A stretch of DNA of 64,000 nucleotides from Sandaracinus amylolyticus (lineage in GTDB: Bacteria; Myxococcota_A; Polyangia; Polyangiales; Sandaracinaceae): positions 558,001 to 622,000 of the forward strand of contig NZ_CP070225.1 of the NCBI RefSeq assembly GCF_021631985.1. Reading direction: 5' to 3'. Shown piece by piece: positions 27,563 through 35,919 of the stretch. Below the pieces are notes generated by a model. That model did no database searches and was not told the origin of the DNA. It saw nothing but the letters and a program-made list of their open reading frames with translations. Numbering within the stretch: position 1 is the stretch's first letter; every line of letters starts with the position of its first letter. The position numbers and the translations under genes are program-made.

Positions 27563-27907
27563 TCAATCCACGCGGAAGCGACCGGGCAGTCGCACCCACG
27601 TGCGGAGGCGCAGGGCGCGCCGCGGATCGGCGGCGAGGCGCGCCTGCACCTGGAAATCGAGCCGCAGTGCGTCGTCACCGGGCAGGTGGCGGACGCTCAC
27701 CTGCGCGAGCCGCGGCTCGTGGCTCTCGATCGCCTTCTTGATCGTGAGCTCCACGCTACGCATGCCGTCGGGCAGCGTGTGCACGAGATCCGTCAGGTCG
27801 ACGATTCCGCGCGCGTTGAGGAGCGCGTGGAGGTGGGCGACGATCGACTCGGCCTCGCCGATCTGACGAGCACCGGACTCGAGACGATCGAAGAGACCGC
27901 GTCGCAT
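27563..27907 (-). CDS. tssE: T6SS baseplate protein TssE (gp25-like)
   Basis: 114 aa from the ATG at 27907; a GTG immediately before it (27910) is equally possible, both behind GGAGGG. gp25-like features: GLFDRLESGARQIGEAESIV, LHALLNARGIVDLTDLVHTLP and AIESHEPRLAQVSVRHLP. The short length suits TssE, which initiates sheath assembly from the baseplate. It lies 42 nt after hcp and 25 nt before tssF. Confidence 0.92.
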   Translation of the reverse strand: MRRGLFDRLESGARQIGEAESIVAHLHALLNARGIVDLTDLVHTLPDGMRSVELTIKKAIESHEPRLAQVSVRHLPGDDALRLDFQVQARLAADPRRALRLRTWVRLPGRFRVD

Positions 27908-27949
27908 CACCCGCCCTCCACACGAATCGACTCACGCGCTCGCGCGAGA

Positions 27950-28453
27950 TCACGAGTTCGGCTGCTGCGCCCAGTCCCACGAGTGCTCGGTCGTGTCGCC
28001 GTCCTCCGTGATGTATGTCCAGCTGATCTTGCTGAAGACGAAGTCGACGACCTCGCGCGGGAGCTCGTCACCCTCGCGCTCGAGCACGTTCGACTCCATG
28101 CGCGCGATGCGCGCGTTCTCGAGCTTCACGCGATAGAACTCCTTGGTGCCCGAGCCCGAGCTCGACTGGCGGAAGAAGTGGAACACCGCCTCCGCGGGGC
28201 TCGTCGCGGTGAGGGCCTGCGCCATCACCGGCGTCGACTTGTCGATCTCCTTGCGGATGCGCACCGGGCCGAACGCGGGCGGCGCGGTCGGGCGCGACAC
28301 GCGCGGGTCGTAGCCGACGCTGAGGAGCTGCTCGAACCCGACGCACTCGATCGCGTTCTGGACGTCCTCGCCGCCCATGTTGTGCACGGTCGACTCGCCC
28401 GCGACGTCGTTGCCGCCGACCTTCAGCTTCAGATACACGCTCTGCTGGCTCAT
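27950..28453 (-). CDS. hcp: T6SS tube protein Hcp (TssD)
   Basis: 167 aa, usual Hcp length. The start MSQQSVYLKLKVGGNDVAGE at 28453 has GAGGAA upstream; an earlier open-frame start is Arg-rich and not supported. Hcp hexamers stack to form the inner tube. Recognisable parts: VQNAIECVGFEQLLSVGYD, IRKEIDKSTPVMAQALTA, AVFHFFRQ, KEFYRVKLENARI and the C-terminal FVFSKISWTYITEDGDT. It is the first gene of the minus-strand cluster, next to the divergent kinase. Confidence 0.96.
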   Translation of the reverse strand: MSQQSVYLKLKVGGNDVAGESTVHNMGGEDVQNAIECVGFEQLLSVGYDPRVSRPTAPPAFGPVRIRKEIDKSTPVMAQALTATSPAEAVFHFFRQSSSGSGTKEFYRVKLENARIARMESNVLEREGDELPREVVDFVFSKISWTYITEDGDTTEHSWDWAQQPNS

Positions 28454-28547
28454 CTTCGCTTTCCTCGTTCTCCCCCTCTCGAGGGGTCGCCTTCGCGCCG
28501 GGCCCTCTGCCCGCACGCAAGCCCCTCATCGCAGCGACCCGCACGTC

Positions 28548-28584
28548 GTTGCGTCGCGCCGACGAAAAAAGTCGTCGACGCAAC
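28548..28584. promoter_or_regulatory. inverted repeat in hcp/kinase divergent region
   Basis: Arms GTTGCGTCG (28548-28556) and CGACGCAAC (28576-28584) are a perfect 9-bp inverted repeat. The 19-nt spacer holds a smaller palindrome around an A6 run. Each divergent gene therefore has an ACGCAAC element in its own sense orientation. The 188-nt region between hcp and the kinase has no open gene. No sigma-54 or clear sigma-70 promoter is visible. The likeliest reading is an operator for both divergent units. Confidence 0.5.
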
Positions 28585-28641
28585 GCGGCACCGGTCGCGC
28601 AGATAAGAGGCCCGCTGCGCAGAGAGCAGGGAGGCGGGTCC

Positions 28642-30507
28642 ATGCCGGAGCGTTTCGGCGCGTACGAGATCGAGAAGCGCCTGGGGGCAGGCGGAATGGC
28701 CGAGGTGTTCCTCGCGCAACGTCGCGGGCCCGAGGGCTTCGCGAAGCGCGTCGCGCTCAAGCGCGTGCTACCCGGCTACAACCAGGACCCCGAGTTCGTG
28801 CGTCTCTTCCAGGACGAAGCACGGCTCGCGGCGCGCCTCGATCATCCGCACATCGCGGGCATCCACGACTTCGGCGAGGTCGAAGGCACGTGGTTCATGG
28901 CGATGGAGTACGTCGACGGCTCCGACCTGCGAACGCTGCTGAGCGGGCTCGGCAAGCTCTCGCAGCCGATGCCGACCGATCTCGTGCTGCTCGTCGCGGC
29001 CGATCTCGCGTCGGCGCTGCTCTACGCGCACGAGGTGGAGATCGACGGCAGGCCGGCGCGGATCATCCATCGCGACGTCACGCCGTCGAACATCCTCGTC
29101 AGCACCGACGGCGCGATCCGCCTCGCCGACTTCGGCATCGCGAAGGCGGCGTCGCACGGGCACCACACGCGCACCGGTATCGTGAAGGGGAAGGTGCCGT
29201 ACATGCCGCCCGAGCAGGCGCTCGGTGAGAACATGGATCACCGAGTCGATCTCTTCGCGCTCGGCGTGGTGCTGTTCGAGTGCCTCGCGGGGAAGCGGCC
29301 CTACGTCGGCGTGACGGAGCTCGATACGCTCCAGAAGATCAGCAAGGGGCAGCACGCGCGCCTGAACGATCTCGCGCCCCACACGCCGCCTGCGTTGGCC
29401 GAGGTGGTGGAGCGACTGATCCGGCCCGACCCCAGCGCGCGCTTCGAGAACGCGGCCGACGTGCTCGACGCGCTCGCGGCGTCGCCGCCGCCCACGAACG
29501 CACGGCGGTTGCTGGGCAATCTCGTGAAGCGCGTGCAGCGCGAAGCGCCGAAGTCGATCTCCGAGATGCGCGGGTTCGTGAAGACCGAGTCGCTGCCCGA
29601 CGAGCCGGCGAACGATCGAACGCGCACGGCCGGAGAGCTCGCTCAGCGTGCGCTCGCGATGGGAGCGGAGCCCCGCGAGGACGTCGCGCGCGCGCTCGAC
29701 CGTGCGGCGCAGGAGAAGAGCTGGACGCCGCCGGCGCAGAACGATGCGCACGACCCGCGCACGGTGCCCGCGGGACGTCGGGTGAACGTCGCGAGCGAGG
29801 GAGAGAGGACCGGGCCGGTGACGTCGAAACCGCCGTTGCCTTCGACGCGCACGCGCCCCGCGGTGGCGATGGAGAGCGACTCGAGCGTGCCAGTCGCCGA
29901 GTCGGAGATCTCGATTCCGCAGGTCGTCGCGCCGCAGCCGAGAGTGGGAGTGTCGCTGGGCGCGTGGATCGCGCTCGCGATGTCGCTCGGGATCGCGTTC
30001 GTCGGCGTCGTCGGCGCGGCGGGCGTGTGGTGGATCCGGACGCGAACGCCCGTCGCTGTCGTGACGCCGCTGCCGGTGGTCACGACTCCGCCGCCGAGCG
30101 CACCTCCTGCGGCGCCACCGATCGTCGAAGCGCCGGCGCCGGTCAGCGATCCAGTGGTGGCGACCACCGCGACGCCCGTGCCGGAGCCGACTCCGGAGCC
30201 GGTGCGTCCTCGCCCCACGACTCGTGATCGCGATCGCCCGGAGCGCGAGCCGCGGGTCACCGCGAGCTCGAACCCGACTCCGCCGCCGCCCGAGGTACCG
30301 CCTGGCCGCGTGTCGGTGGTGGCGCTTCCGATGGGTGAGGTGACGATCGACGGCCGCGATCACGGCACGTCTCCCGTGACCGCGACGCTGCGACCGGGGC
30401 ACCACGTGATCGTCGTGCGCAACGGTGAGCGCGAGGAGCGCCGCTCGATCGAGGTCGCGAGCGAAGTGACCGAGCGCGTGGTCGTGCGCTTCCCGCTCGA
30501 CGGGTGA
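28642..30507 (+). CDS. transmembrane Ser/Thr protein kinase with PEGA-like domain
   Basis: 621 aa from the ATG at 28642, with GGGAGGCGGG upstream. The kinase domain (about 7-275) shows all key motifs: Gly-loop LGAGGMAEVF, VALKRV lysine, catalytic HRDVTPSNIL, metal-binding ADFGIAK and MPPEQALGE. A low-complexity region follows. One membrane helix lies near 442-465 (LAMSLGIAFVGVVGAAGVWW), then a Pro-rich stretch and a C-terminal PEGA-type beta domain (RVSVVALPMGEVTIDGRDHG). Divergent from hcp. By analogy with PpkA it is a candidate activator of the FHA protein. No cognate PP2C phosphatase is seen in the window. Confidence 0.9.
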   Translation: MPERFGAYEIEKRLGAGGMAEVFLAQRRGPEGFAKRVALKRVLPGYNQDPEFVRLFQDEARLAARLDHPHIAGIHDFGEVEGTWFMAMEYVDGSDLRTLLSGLGKLSQPMPTDLVLLVAADLASALLYAHEVEIDGRPARIIHRDVTPSNILVSTDGAIRLADFGIAKAASHGHHTRTGIVKGKVPYMPPEQALGENMDHRVDLFALGVVLFECLAGKRPYVGVTELDTLQKISKGQHARLNDLAPHTPPALAEVVERLIRPDPSARFENAADVLDALAASPPPTNARRLLGNLVKRVQREAPKSISEMRGFVKTESLPDEPANDRTRTAGELAQRALAMGAEPREDVARALDRAAQEKSWTPPAQNDAHDPRTVPAGRRVNVASEGERTGPVTSKPPLPSTRTRPAVAMESDSSVPVAESEISIPQVVAPQPRVGVSLGAWIALAMSLGIAFVGVVGAAGVWWIRTRTPVAVVTPLPVVTTPPPSAPPAAPPIVEAPAPVSDPVVATTATPVPEPTPEPVRPRPTTRDRDRPEREPRVTASSNPTPPPPEVPPGRVSVVALPMGEVTIDGRDHGTSPVTATLRPGHHVIVVRNGEREERRSIEVASEVTERVVVRFPLDG

Positions 30508-31223
30508 GCGACGCGAGGTCGGGCTATACAAGCTCGATGGTGCCTTCGGAGCGCGTGACCGAGCTCTTCGCGGACGACGTGCTCGTCGTGAGCGCGCACG
30601 TGACCGACGTCGCGCTCGCTGCGATCACGCCGCGCGAGGCCGAGCTCGTCGCGCGCGCCGTCGACAAGCGGAAGCGCGAGTTCGCGACCGCACGCGCGTT
30701 GGCAAAGGCAGCCCTCGCGCGCTTCGGACTGCACGACTACGAGCTGCTCAACGCGCAGGATCGCTCGCCGATCTGGCCCGCGCACATCACGGGGAGCATC
30801 TCGCACTGCGACACCCGTGCGGTCGTCGCGGTCGGGGATCGTGCGACCGTGGGCACGATCGGCATCGACGTCGAGCACCGCGACGAGCTCAAGCGCGAGC
30901 TCTGGAAGACGGTCTTCCTGCGCGAAGAGGTCGACGCGCTCGATGCGCAGTTCGCGCACGACGTGCGCGGCCGGATGGCGCTCGCGCTCTTCTCGGCGAA
31001 AGAGGCGCTCTACAAGGCGCAATATCCGCGCTCGACGCAGTTCATGGGGTTCCACGAATTGCGCGTGGAGATGATCGCGGAGAGCGCGACGCGGGGTCGC
31101 CTCGAGTGCGAGTTCCAGAACGACGTCGGCCCGTTCGCGAAGGGTTTCGTCGCGCACGGACGATATCGGCTCGATGCGTTCCCGGCGGGTGAAGTGATCA
31201 CCGCCGTGCGCATCGAGCCGTGA
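30504..31223 (+). CDS. 4'-phosphopantetheinyl transferase (EntD/Sfp type)
   Basis: Transfers phosphopantetheine from CoA to acyl or peptidyl carrier proteins. 239 aa if started at the GTG that overlaps the kinase stop (GTGA), or 228 aa from the ATG at 30537; neither has a good ribosome site. Diagnostic motifs are present: HITGSISHCDTRAVVAVG, GIDVEHRDEL (metal-binding Asp and Glu) and ALFSAKEALYKAQYP. Length and motif spacing match the EntD-like group. No polyketide or peptide synthase gene lies nearby, so the substrate is unknown. It converges with the regulator at 31,227 with only three bases between the stops. Confidence 0.88.
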   Translation: MSDARSGYTSSMVPSERVTELFADDVLVVSAHVTDVALAAITPREAELVARAVDKRKREFATARALAKAALARFGLHDYELLNAQDRSPIWPAHITGSISHCDTRAVVAVGDRATVGTIGIDVEHRDELKRELWKTVFLREEVDALDAQFAHDVRGRMALALFSAKEALYKAQYPRSTQFMGFHELRVEMIAESATRGRLECEFQNDVGPFAKGFVAHGRYRLDAFPAGEVITAVRIEP

Positions 31224-31226
31224 GCG

Positions 31227-31886
31227 TCAGAGCCAGCGATCGAGCGCGACGTCGATGACGTCGTCGAGCTCGTCGAGCATCGTCTTCGTGCGAATGCTCG
31301 CGATGCGCTCTTTCTTGGTGTCGCGCCCGACGCCCTGCGCGCGATCGAGATCGCCGCTCCGGATGCCCATCGCGTAGCGCCAGAGCAGGTCGGCCTCGGC
31401 ACCGGTCAAGCGATGCCGTCCCGCGAACTCGTCGATCTTTCGATGACAATGCAGCGCGCGTTGTTCGCAGTAGGCGAAGAAATCGCGGCCGAGGTCTCCG
31501 AGCTGACCGTTGTCGCAGCTGAAGATCCCTCCGGTCGATCCGGGCCATCGTTCGTCTTCGAGGCCAACGAGCAGGATCGGCATGCGCCGTGACGTCGCTC
31601 GAATGCGCTCGACCGCTTGAATCGAGCGCTCGCACGCCGTCCGCTCGACGACGACTCCGACGATCCCCCGTCGGCGCAGGAGCGCGGCCGTCAAATCGTC
31701 CAGATCGCCCGCCGCGCGTACATCGAGCCCGGATGGGCTCGTCGGCAAACACGCGGGCGGGATTCCTATCGTGACCGCCTCGCACTGGATTGGCTCCAGC
31801 ACGTGTCGGACAGATCGAGCGCGGAAGACGCCGGAGATCGGTGGTTGCAGCTTCGGACGCGGCGCGGAGGAGGCTCGAGCGGACAT
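31227..31886 (-). CDS. putative LuxR-HTH transcriptional regulator
   Basis: 219 aa from the ATG at 31886, preceded by GGAG. The N-terminal half (about 35-115) has receiver-like alternation (RRGIVGVVVERT, RRMPILLVGLED) but lacks an obvious phospho-acceptor Asp. The C-terminal ~60 residues (LTGAEADLLWRYAMG, then RAQGVGRDTKKERIASIRTK) follow the LuxR/FixJ HTH pattern of E-x-x-LL, G and a final I-x-x-K. Divergent from the RCC1 lipoprotein gene at 31,998, so it may control the surface-protein island. A long open frame upstream on the same strand runs antisense to that gene and is not coding. Confidence 0.6.
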   Translation of the reverse strand: MSARASSAPRPKLQPPISGVFRARSVRHVLEPIQCEAVTIGIPPACLPTSPSGLDVRAAGDLDDLTAALLRRRGIVGVVVERTACERSIQAVERIRATSRRMPILLVGLEDERWPGSTGGIFSCDNGQLGDLGRDFFAYCEQRALHCHRKIDEFAGRHRLTGAEADLLWRYAMGIRSGDLDRAQGVGRDTKKERIASIRTKTMLDELDDVIDVALDRWL

Positions 31887-31947
31887 CGTCGTCTCCTTTG
31901 CGGGGGCCGACCGTGACATGGGTGGCTGCACTCGTCTACCGAAGAAG

Positions 31948-31965
31948 CCCCCCACGAAGGGGGTG
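31948..31965 (+). promoter_or_regulatory. C/G-run hairpin ahead of RCC1 lipoprotein gene
   Basis: CCCCCCACGAAGGGGGTG forms a 5-6 bp C/G stem with a 4-5 nt loop, 32 nt before the ATG. A near-identical 18-mer occurs at 47,155, again just before a lipoprotein gene. Confidence 0.4.
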
Positions 31966-31997
31966 CACCGCCGGAGCCCCGCCGAAAAGATGCGGCC

Positions 31998-34900
31998 ATG
32001 CTCGTCCGTCCAAGCATCGACGTTGCGTCCGCGCGCCGACAATTCCGGCTCCACCAGGTGAGCGCCGGCGTCGGTCGCCCAGCGGCCGCGTGGATCGCGT
32101 TGATCGCTGCGACGTGTGGTGCGTGCGCTGCGGAGATCCCGACGGACGAGATCGTCGTCGCCTTCGATGCGGGTCCTCCGGCGCCGTCCTGTGACGGCGG
32201 CGGTTGTGCGACGCTGGGCGGCACGACACCGGGCTGCGACGGCTGCGTGAGCGACGCGTGTCAGGTCGCGACGTGTGACGGAGTTTGGTGCACGCGTCGA
32301 GACCAGGCAGACGGGACGACGTGCCCGAGCGGGATCTGCGTCGCCGGCGCCTGCGTCGCACGGCGATGTGGAGACGGCTTTGCGGAGCCGGGGCCCACGC
32401 CCGCCCGGGAGCCTTGCGACGACGGCAACAACGTGTCGGGCGACGGCTGCTCGGCGACCTGCGTACCGGAGACGATGTCGCTCTCGCCGAACCAGGCGGC
32501 GCGCGTCCGGCCCGCGATCGCCGTCGACGGGCGGGGCGCAGCCCTGGTCGTGTGGACGATCGAGCTTGCGCACGAGGACGCGCGCGAGATCCGTGCCCAG
32601 CGATTCGAGGTCGACGGTAGGCCGATCGGAGGCTCGTTGCTCGTCGCGCGGATCGCCGGACGCGGCAGCGACCTGTCGTTGGCCGCGGCGGGCCGACCAG
32701 AGGCGGGGTGGGCGATCGCTTGGTCCGCAGCGGGCGCGGACGGCGACGGCCTCGGCGTGCGCGCAGCGTTCGTTTCGGAGACCGGCGTGATCGGTGGGTC
32801 GTTTCCTGTGAGCGCGGGAACGGAAGCAAACGGTGATCAGAGCGCGCCGAGTGTTGCCTGGTATGCCGACGGACTGGTCGTCGCGTATGTCGATCGGAGC
32901 GCTCCCGCCGAGAACGGTGCGATCGGACGCGTGCTCGTACGCGCATTCGACGAGCGAGGCGTGCCATTCGCGCCGAGCGCCGAGCTCGTCTCCACTGCGA
33001 ACCGTCCCGTAGGCGAGCCGTCGCTCACCGTGAGCGGGCTCGACGTCGTGATCGCGTGGTCGGAAGGACCCGATCCCAACGATCCGGATCCGGCGTTCGT
33101 GTCGCGCGTCCTGTTGCGGCGGGTCGGGTTCTCCGGATTGCTTGCACCGCTCGTCGTCGCCGAGCCGTTCGCTTCCAGCGCGGCCCTCGCCTCGCTGGAC
33201 ACGGGAGATGTCGTTGCGGCGTGGGTGACTCGTGTCGGAGACCCACGTGGCAACATCGAACTGCGCACGTCGAACGCTGAAGGGCTCGGCGCTCCTTTGG
33301 TCTTCGCATCGACCGGGGAACCTCCTCGCGTCCGCCCGCTGGGGCAGGGTGCTCCTGTCGTCGCCGGCCTTGCCCAGGGCAGGTGGCTGGCGGCGTGGGA
33401 AGAGGAGGATGGCGTCGCGACGATTGCGTTCGCGCAGAGCGCGGGGGGGGTCGAGGATTCCGATTTGTCGCGTCTCCGCGATGAGCTCAGTGAACGCAGC
33501 ACATACGCGGTCGCGATGTCCAGGGCTCCGCGCGGAGTCTGGGTCGCGTGGCTGGAAGACACGATCGGTGTCCAGCCGCCCGCCGACGCGGGAGCGGGAG
33601 TCGATGCCGGCGTCGCCGACGTGCGTGCGGGACGGGCGCTCCGCGTGCACCTGCTGCCGTACCCGGACCTCTGTCGGCGCTGCGGGGGTCAGACCCCGAT
33701 CTGCGACGCAATGGCGGGTGAGTGCTCCGAATGCGCCGCCAATCACCACTGCCCTTCTCTTCAAGGTGCCGAGGCGACGTGTGTCGACGGTGTGTGTCAG
33801 TACGCGTGCGAGCCGGGGCTCGCCGATTGTGACGGCAACGAGACCTGCGAGACTCCGCTCGGCACGCAAGACGACTGCGGCGCCTGCGGTGACGCGTGCT
33901 CGACGACGGAGGAGTGCAACGCAGGTTCCTGCGAGTGCGTCCCGGGCACGACACGCTGCGACGGCACGTGTCAGTACCTCGATTGGAACGACGAACACTG
34001 CGGTGCGTGCGGTGTGTCCTGCGCCGGCCTGCCGGGAACGGAAGAGTCGTACTGTCACACCGGGAGCTGCGAATACGCCTGCGAGAGCGGCCTCGGCGAT
34101 TGCGACCTCGACTTCGAGAACGGATGCGAGACGGACGTCGCAGGCTCGGACCCCGAGCGCTGTGGCTCGTGCGGATACAGTTGCATCGGACAGGCCAACG
34201 CGCCCTACGGTGAGTGCGTCGGGCCCTTCGAGTGCATGCTCGAGTGCGCAAACACGTACGGCGATTGCGATGAGTACGCGCTGAACGGCTGCGAGACGCA
34301 GGTGACCACGAACGTTGCGCACTGCGGTGCCTGCGGTCGCGACTGCCGCGCCGGAGATCCTGCCACGCGGTGGACGTGGACGAGTGCGAGTTGCTCGGCC
34401 GGCTCCTGCGCGTTCACGTGTGTCGGCACGCGCCGCAATTGCGATGGTGACTACTGGGACGGCTGCGAGGTCGACATTTCGTCGAACGCCGGCAACTGCG
34501 GCGGATGTGGAATTTCCTGCACGGGGCGCCTGAACACGACCGGCGGCACGTGCAGCGCGGGGACGTGCAGCATCACGTGCAGCGGCTCGTACCGGAACTG
34601 TGACGGCGACTTTACCGACGGCTGCGAGGTCAACAGCGCCACGGACGCTCTGAACTGCGGAGCCTGCGGCGTTCGTTGTGCCGACCTGCCGCACGTGACA
34701 GCGAGCACGTGCGCGTCCGGCACGTGCGGAGCGTTCGTCTGTGACACCGGCTGGGCGAACTGCACGACGGCATCCGGGTGCGAGACCGAGCTGGGTACTG
34801 CTCTGAACTGCGGCAGCTGCGGAGCTCGCTGCGACTGGGGTTGCACCGGCTCGAGCTGCAATGATGCGGTATCCGTGTCGGGGGGCCGCTGGCACACGTG

Positions 34901-35909
34901 CGCGATCCGCGAGACGGGAGCACTCGTGTGCTGGGGATACAACGCCAGCGGTCGACTCGGGAATGGAACGACGACCTCGGCTTCGACGCCAGTGGCGGTC
35001 TCCACGCTGTCGAGCGGAGTGACCTCGGTCTCCGCGGGTCTCAACCACACGTGCGCTGTCCGCACTGGCGCAGCGTGGTGTTGGGGATCGAACGCATCCG
35101 GGCAGCTCGGGGTGGGGAACACGACGGCCAGCTCGACCCCTGTGACGGTATCGGGTCTCGGAAGCGGTGTCGTCGACGTAGCCGCTGGCGGGAGCCACAG
35201 CTGCGCAGTCCGGTCCAACGGCACGGTGTGGTGTTGGGGCAGCAACTCCGCCGGTCAGCTGGGTAACGGCACGGCGAATTCGACGATTCCGGTCCAGGTG
35301 ACTGGGATCACGACGGCAACTGCAATTGCGGTTGGAAACAGCCATAGCTGCGCTCTGCTCTCAACCGGCGCGGTGCGATGCTGGGGGTTGAACTCCTCCG
35401 GACAGCTGGGAGACGCGTCGTGGAACAGCAGCACCACACCGGTATCGCCCGTGCTCTTCGAGAGTATCGCCTCGATCAGCGCAGGCACCAACCACTCCTG
35501 CGCTGTCGCGACGAGCGGCAAGCTGTGGTGCTGGGGGGCGAACCTCTACGGCCAACTCGGGTTCGGCGACACGGTAGACCGAGCGTCGCCGATCGCGCCC
35601 TTGTCGTCCGGCGTCGCGCGCGTGAGCGCCGGGAACTTTCACACCTGCGCTCGGCTCACGACCGGCGCGGGCAGGTGTTGGGGACACAACGAGTTCGGCC
35701 GGCTGGGGGACGAAACGGAGACGCAATCGTTGACGCCCACGCCGGTGGTGGGGCTGTCCGGCATCAGCGTGATCGCTGCCGGCGGAAACCACAGCTGCGC
35801 CGTGCTGACCAGCGGAGCGATCCGCTGCTGGGGTCGCAACTACGACTACGAGCTCGGCGACGGAACGAACATCAATCGACTCCAGGCGACGGCCGTTGCA
35901 GAGCCGTGA
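31998..35909 (+). CDS. cysteine-rich lipoprotein with seven RCC1-like repeats
   Basis: 1303 aa from the ATG; an in-frame GTG at 32058 gives a tighter lipoprotein signal (MSAGVGRPAAAWIALIAATC) ending at Cys43 of the longer form (CGAC). A DUF4215-like Myxococcus repeat follows near 125-155 (GDGFAEPGP, PCDDGNNVSGDGCSATC). Then comes a ~370-residue beta-rich, propeller-like segment, a VDAG linker, and eight or so Cys repeats of the type NCGACGxxC...CDGD (about 570-950). The last ~345 residues hold seven units of H-[ST]-C-A-x8-C-W-G-x-N-x3-G-x-LG, enough for one seven-bladed RCC1 propeller with a Cys pair per blade. Probably outer-surface exposed. Followed 10 nt later by the giant Rhs gene. Confidence 0.8.
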   Translation: MLVRPSIDVASARRQFRLHQVSAGVGRPAAAWIALIAATCGACAAEIPTDEIVVAFDAGPPAPSCDGGGCATLGGTTPGCDGCVSDACQVATCDGVWCTRRDQADGTTCPSGICVAGACVARRCGDGFAEPGPTPAREPCDDGNNVSGDGCSATCVPETMSLSPNQAARVRPAIAVDGRGAALVVWTIELAHEDAREIRAQRFEVDGRPIGGSLLVARIAGRGSDLSLAAAGRPEAGWAIAWSAAGADGDGLGVRAAFVSETGVIGGSFPVSAGTEANGDQSAPSVAWYADGLVVAYVDRSAPAENGAIGRVLVRAFDERGVPFAPSAELVSTANRPVGEPSLTVSGLDVVIAWSEGPDPNDPDPAFVSRVLLRRVGFSGLLAPLVVAEPFASSAALASLDTGDVVAAWVTRVGDPRGNIELRTSNAEGLGAPLVFASTGEPPRVRPLGQGAPVVAGLAQGRWLAAWEEEDGVATIAFAQSAGGVEDSDLSRLRDELSERSTYAVAMSRAPRGVWVAWLEDTIGVQPPADAGAGVDAGVADVRAGRALRVHLLPYPDLCRRCGGQTPICDAMAGECSECAANHHCPSLQGAEATCVDGVCQYACEPGLADCDGNETCETPLGTQDDCGACGDACSTTEECNAGSCECVPGTTRCDGTCQYLDWNDEHCGACGVSCAGLPGTEESYCHTGSCEYACESGLGDCDLDFENGCETDVAGSDPERCGSCGYSCIGQANAPYGECVGPFECMLECANTYGDCDEYALNGCETQVTTNVAHCGACGRDCRAGDPATRWTWTSASCSAGSCAFTCVGTRRNCDGDYWDGCEVDISSNAGNCGGCGISCTGRLNTTGGTCSAGTCSITCSGSYRNCDGDFTDGCEVNSATDALNCGACGVRCADLPHVTASTCASGTCGAFVCDTGWANCTTASGCETELGTALNCGSCGARCDWGCTGSSCNDAVSVSGGRWHTCAIRETGALVCWGYNASGRLGNGTTTSASTPVAVSTLSSGVTSVSAGLNHTCAVRTGAAWCWGSNASGQLGVGNTTASSTPVTVSGLGSGVVDVAAGGSHSCAVRSNGTVWCWGSNSAGQLGNGTANSTIPVQVTGITTATAIAVGNSHSCALLSTGAVRCWGLNSSGQLGDASWNSSTTPVSPVLFESIASISAGTNHSCAVATSGKLWCWGANLYGQLGFGDTVDRASPIAPLSSGVARVSAGNFHTCARLTTGAGRCWGHNEFGRLGDETETQSLTPTPVVGLSGISVIAAGGNHSCAVLTSGAIRCWGRNYDYELGDGTNINRLQATAVAEP

Positions 35910-35919
35910 GAGAGCTCCG

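Noticed and set aside
28580..28605. GG/GC pair resembling a sigma-54 promoter before hcp
   Set aside because: Spacing between the GG and GC is 9 nt instead of the required 10.
30526..30536. TATACA as a -10 box for the phosphopantetheinyl transferase
   Set aside because: No -35 partner at proper distance, and the gene overlaps the kinase stop, so co-transcription is simpler.
31890..35345. Upstream part of a 1,372-codon minus-strand frame
   Set aside because: Antisense to the RCC1 lipoprotein; only the last 219 codons have a ribosome site and domain features.
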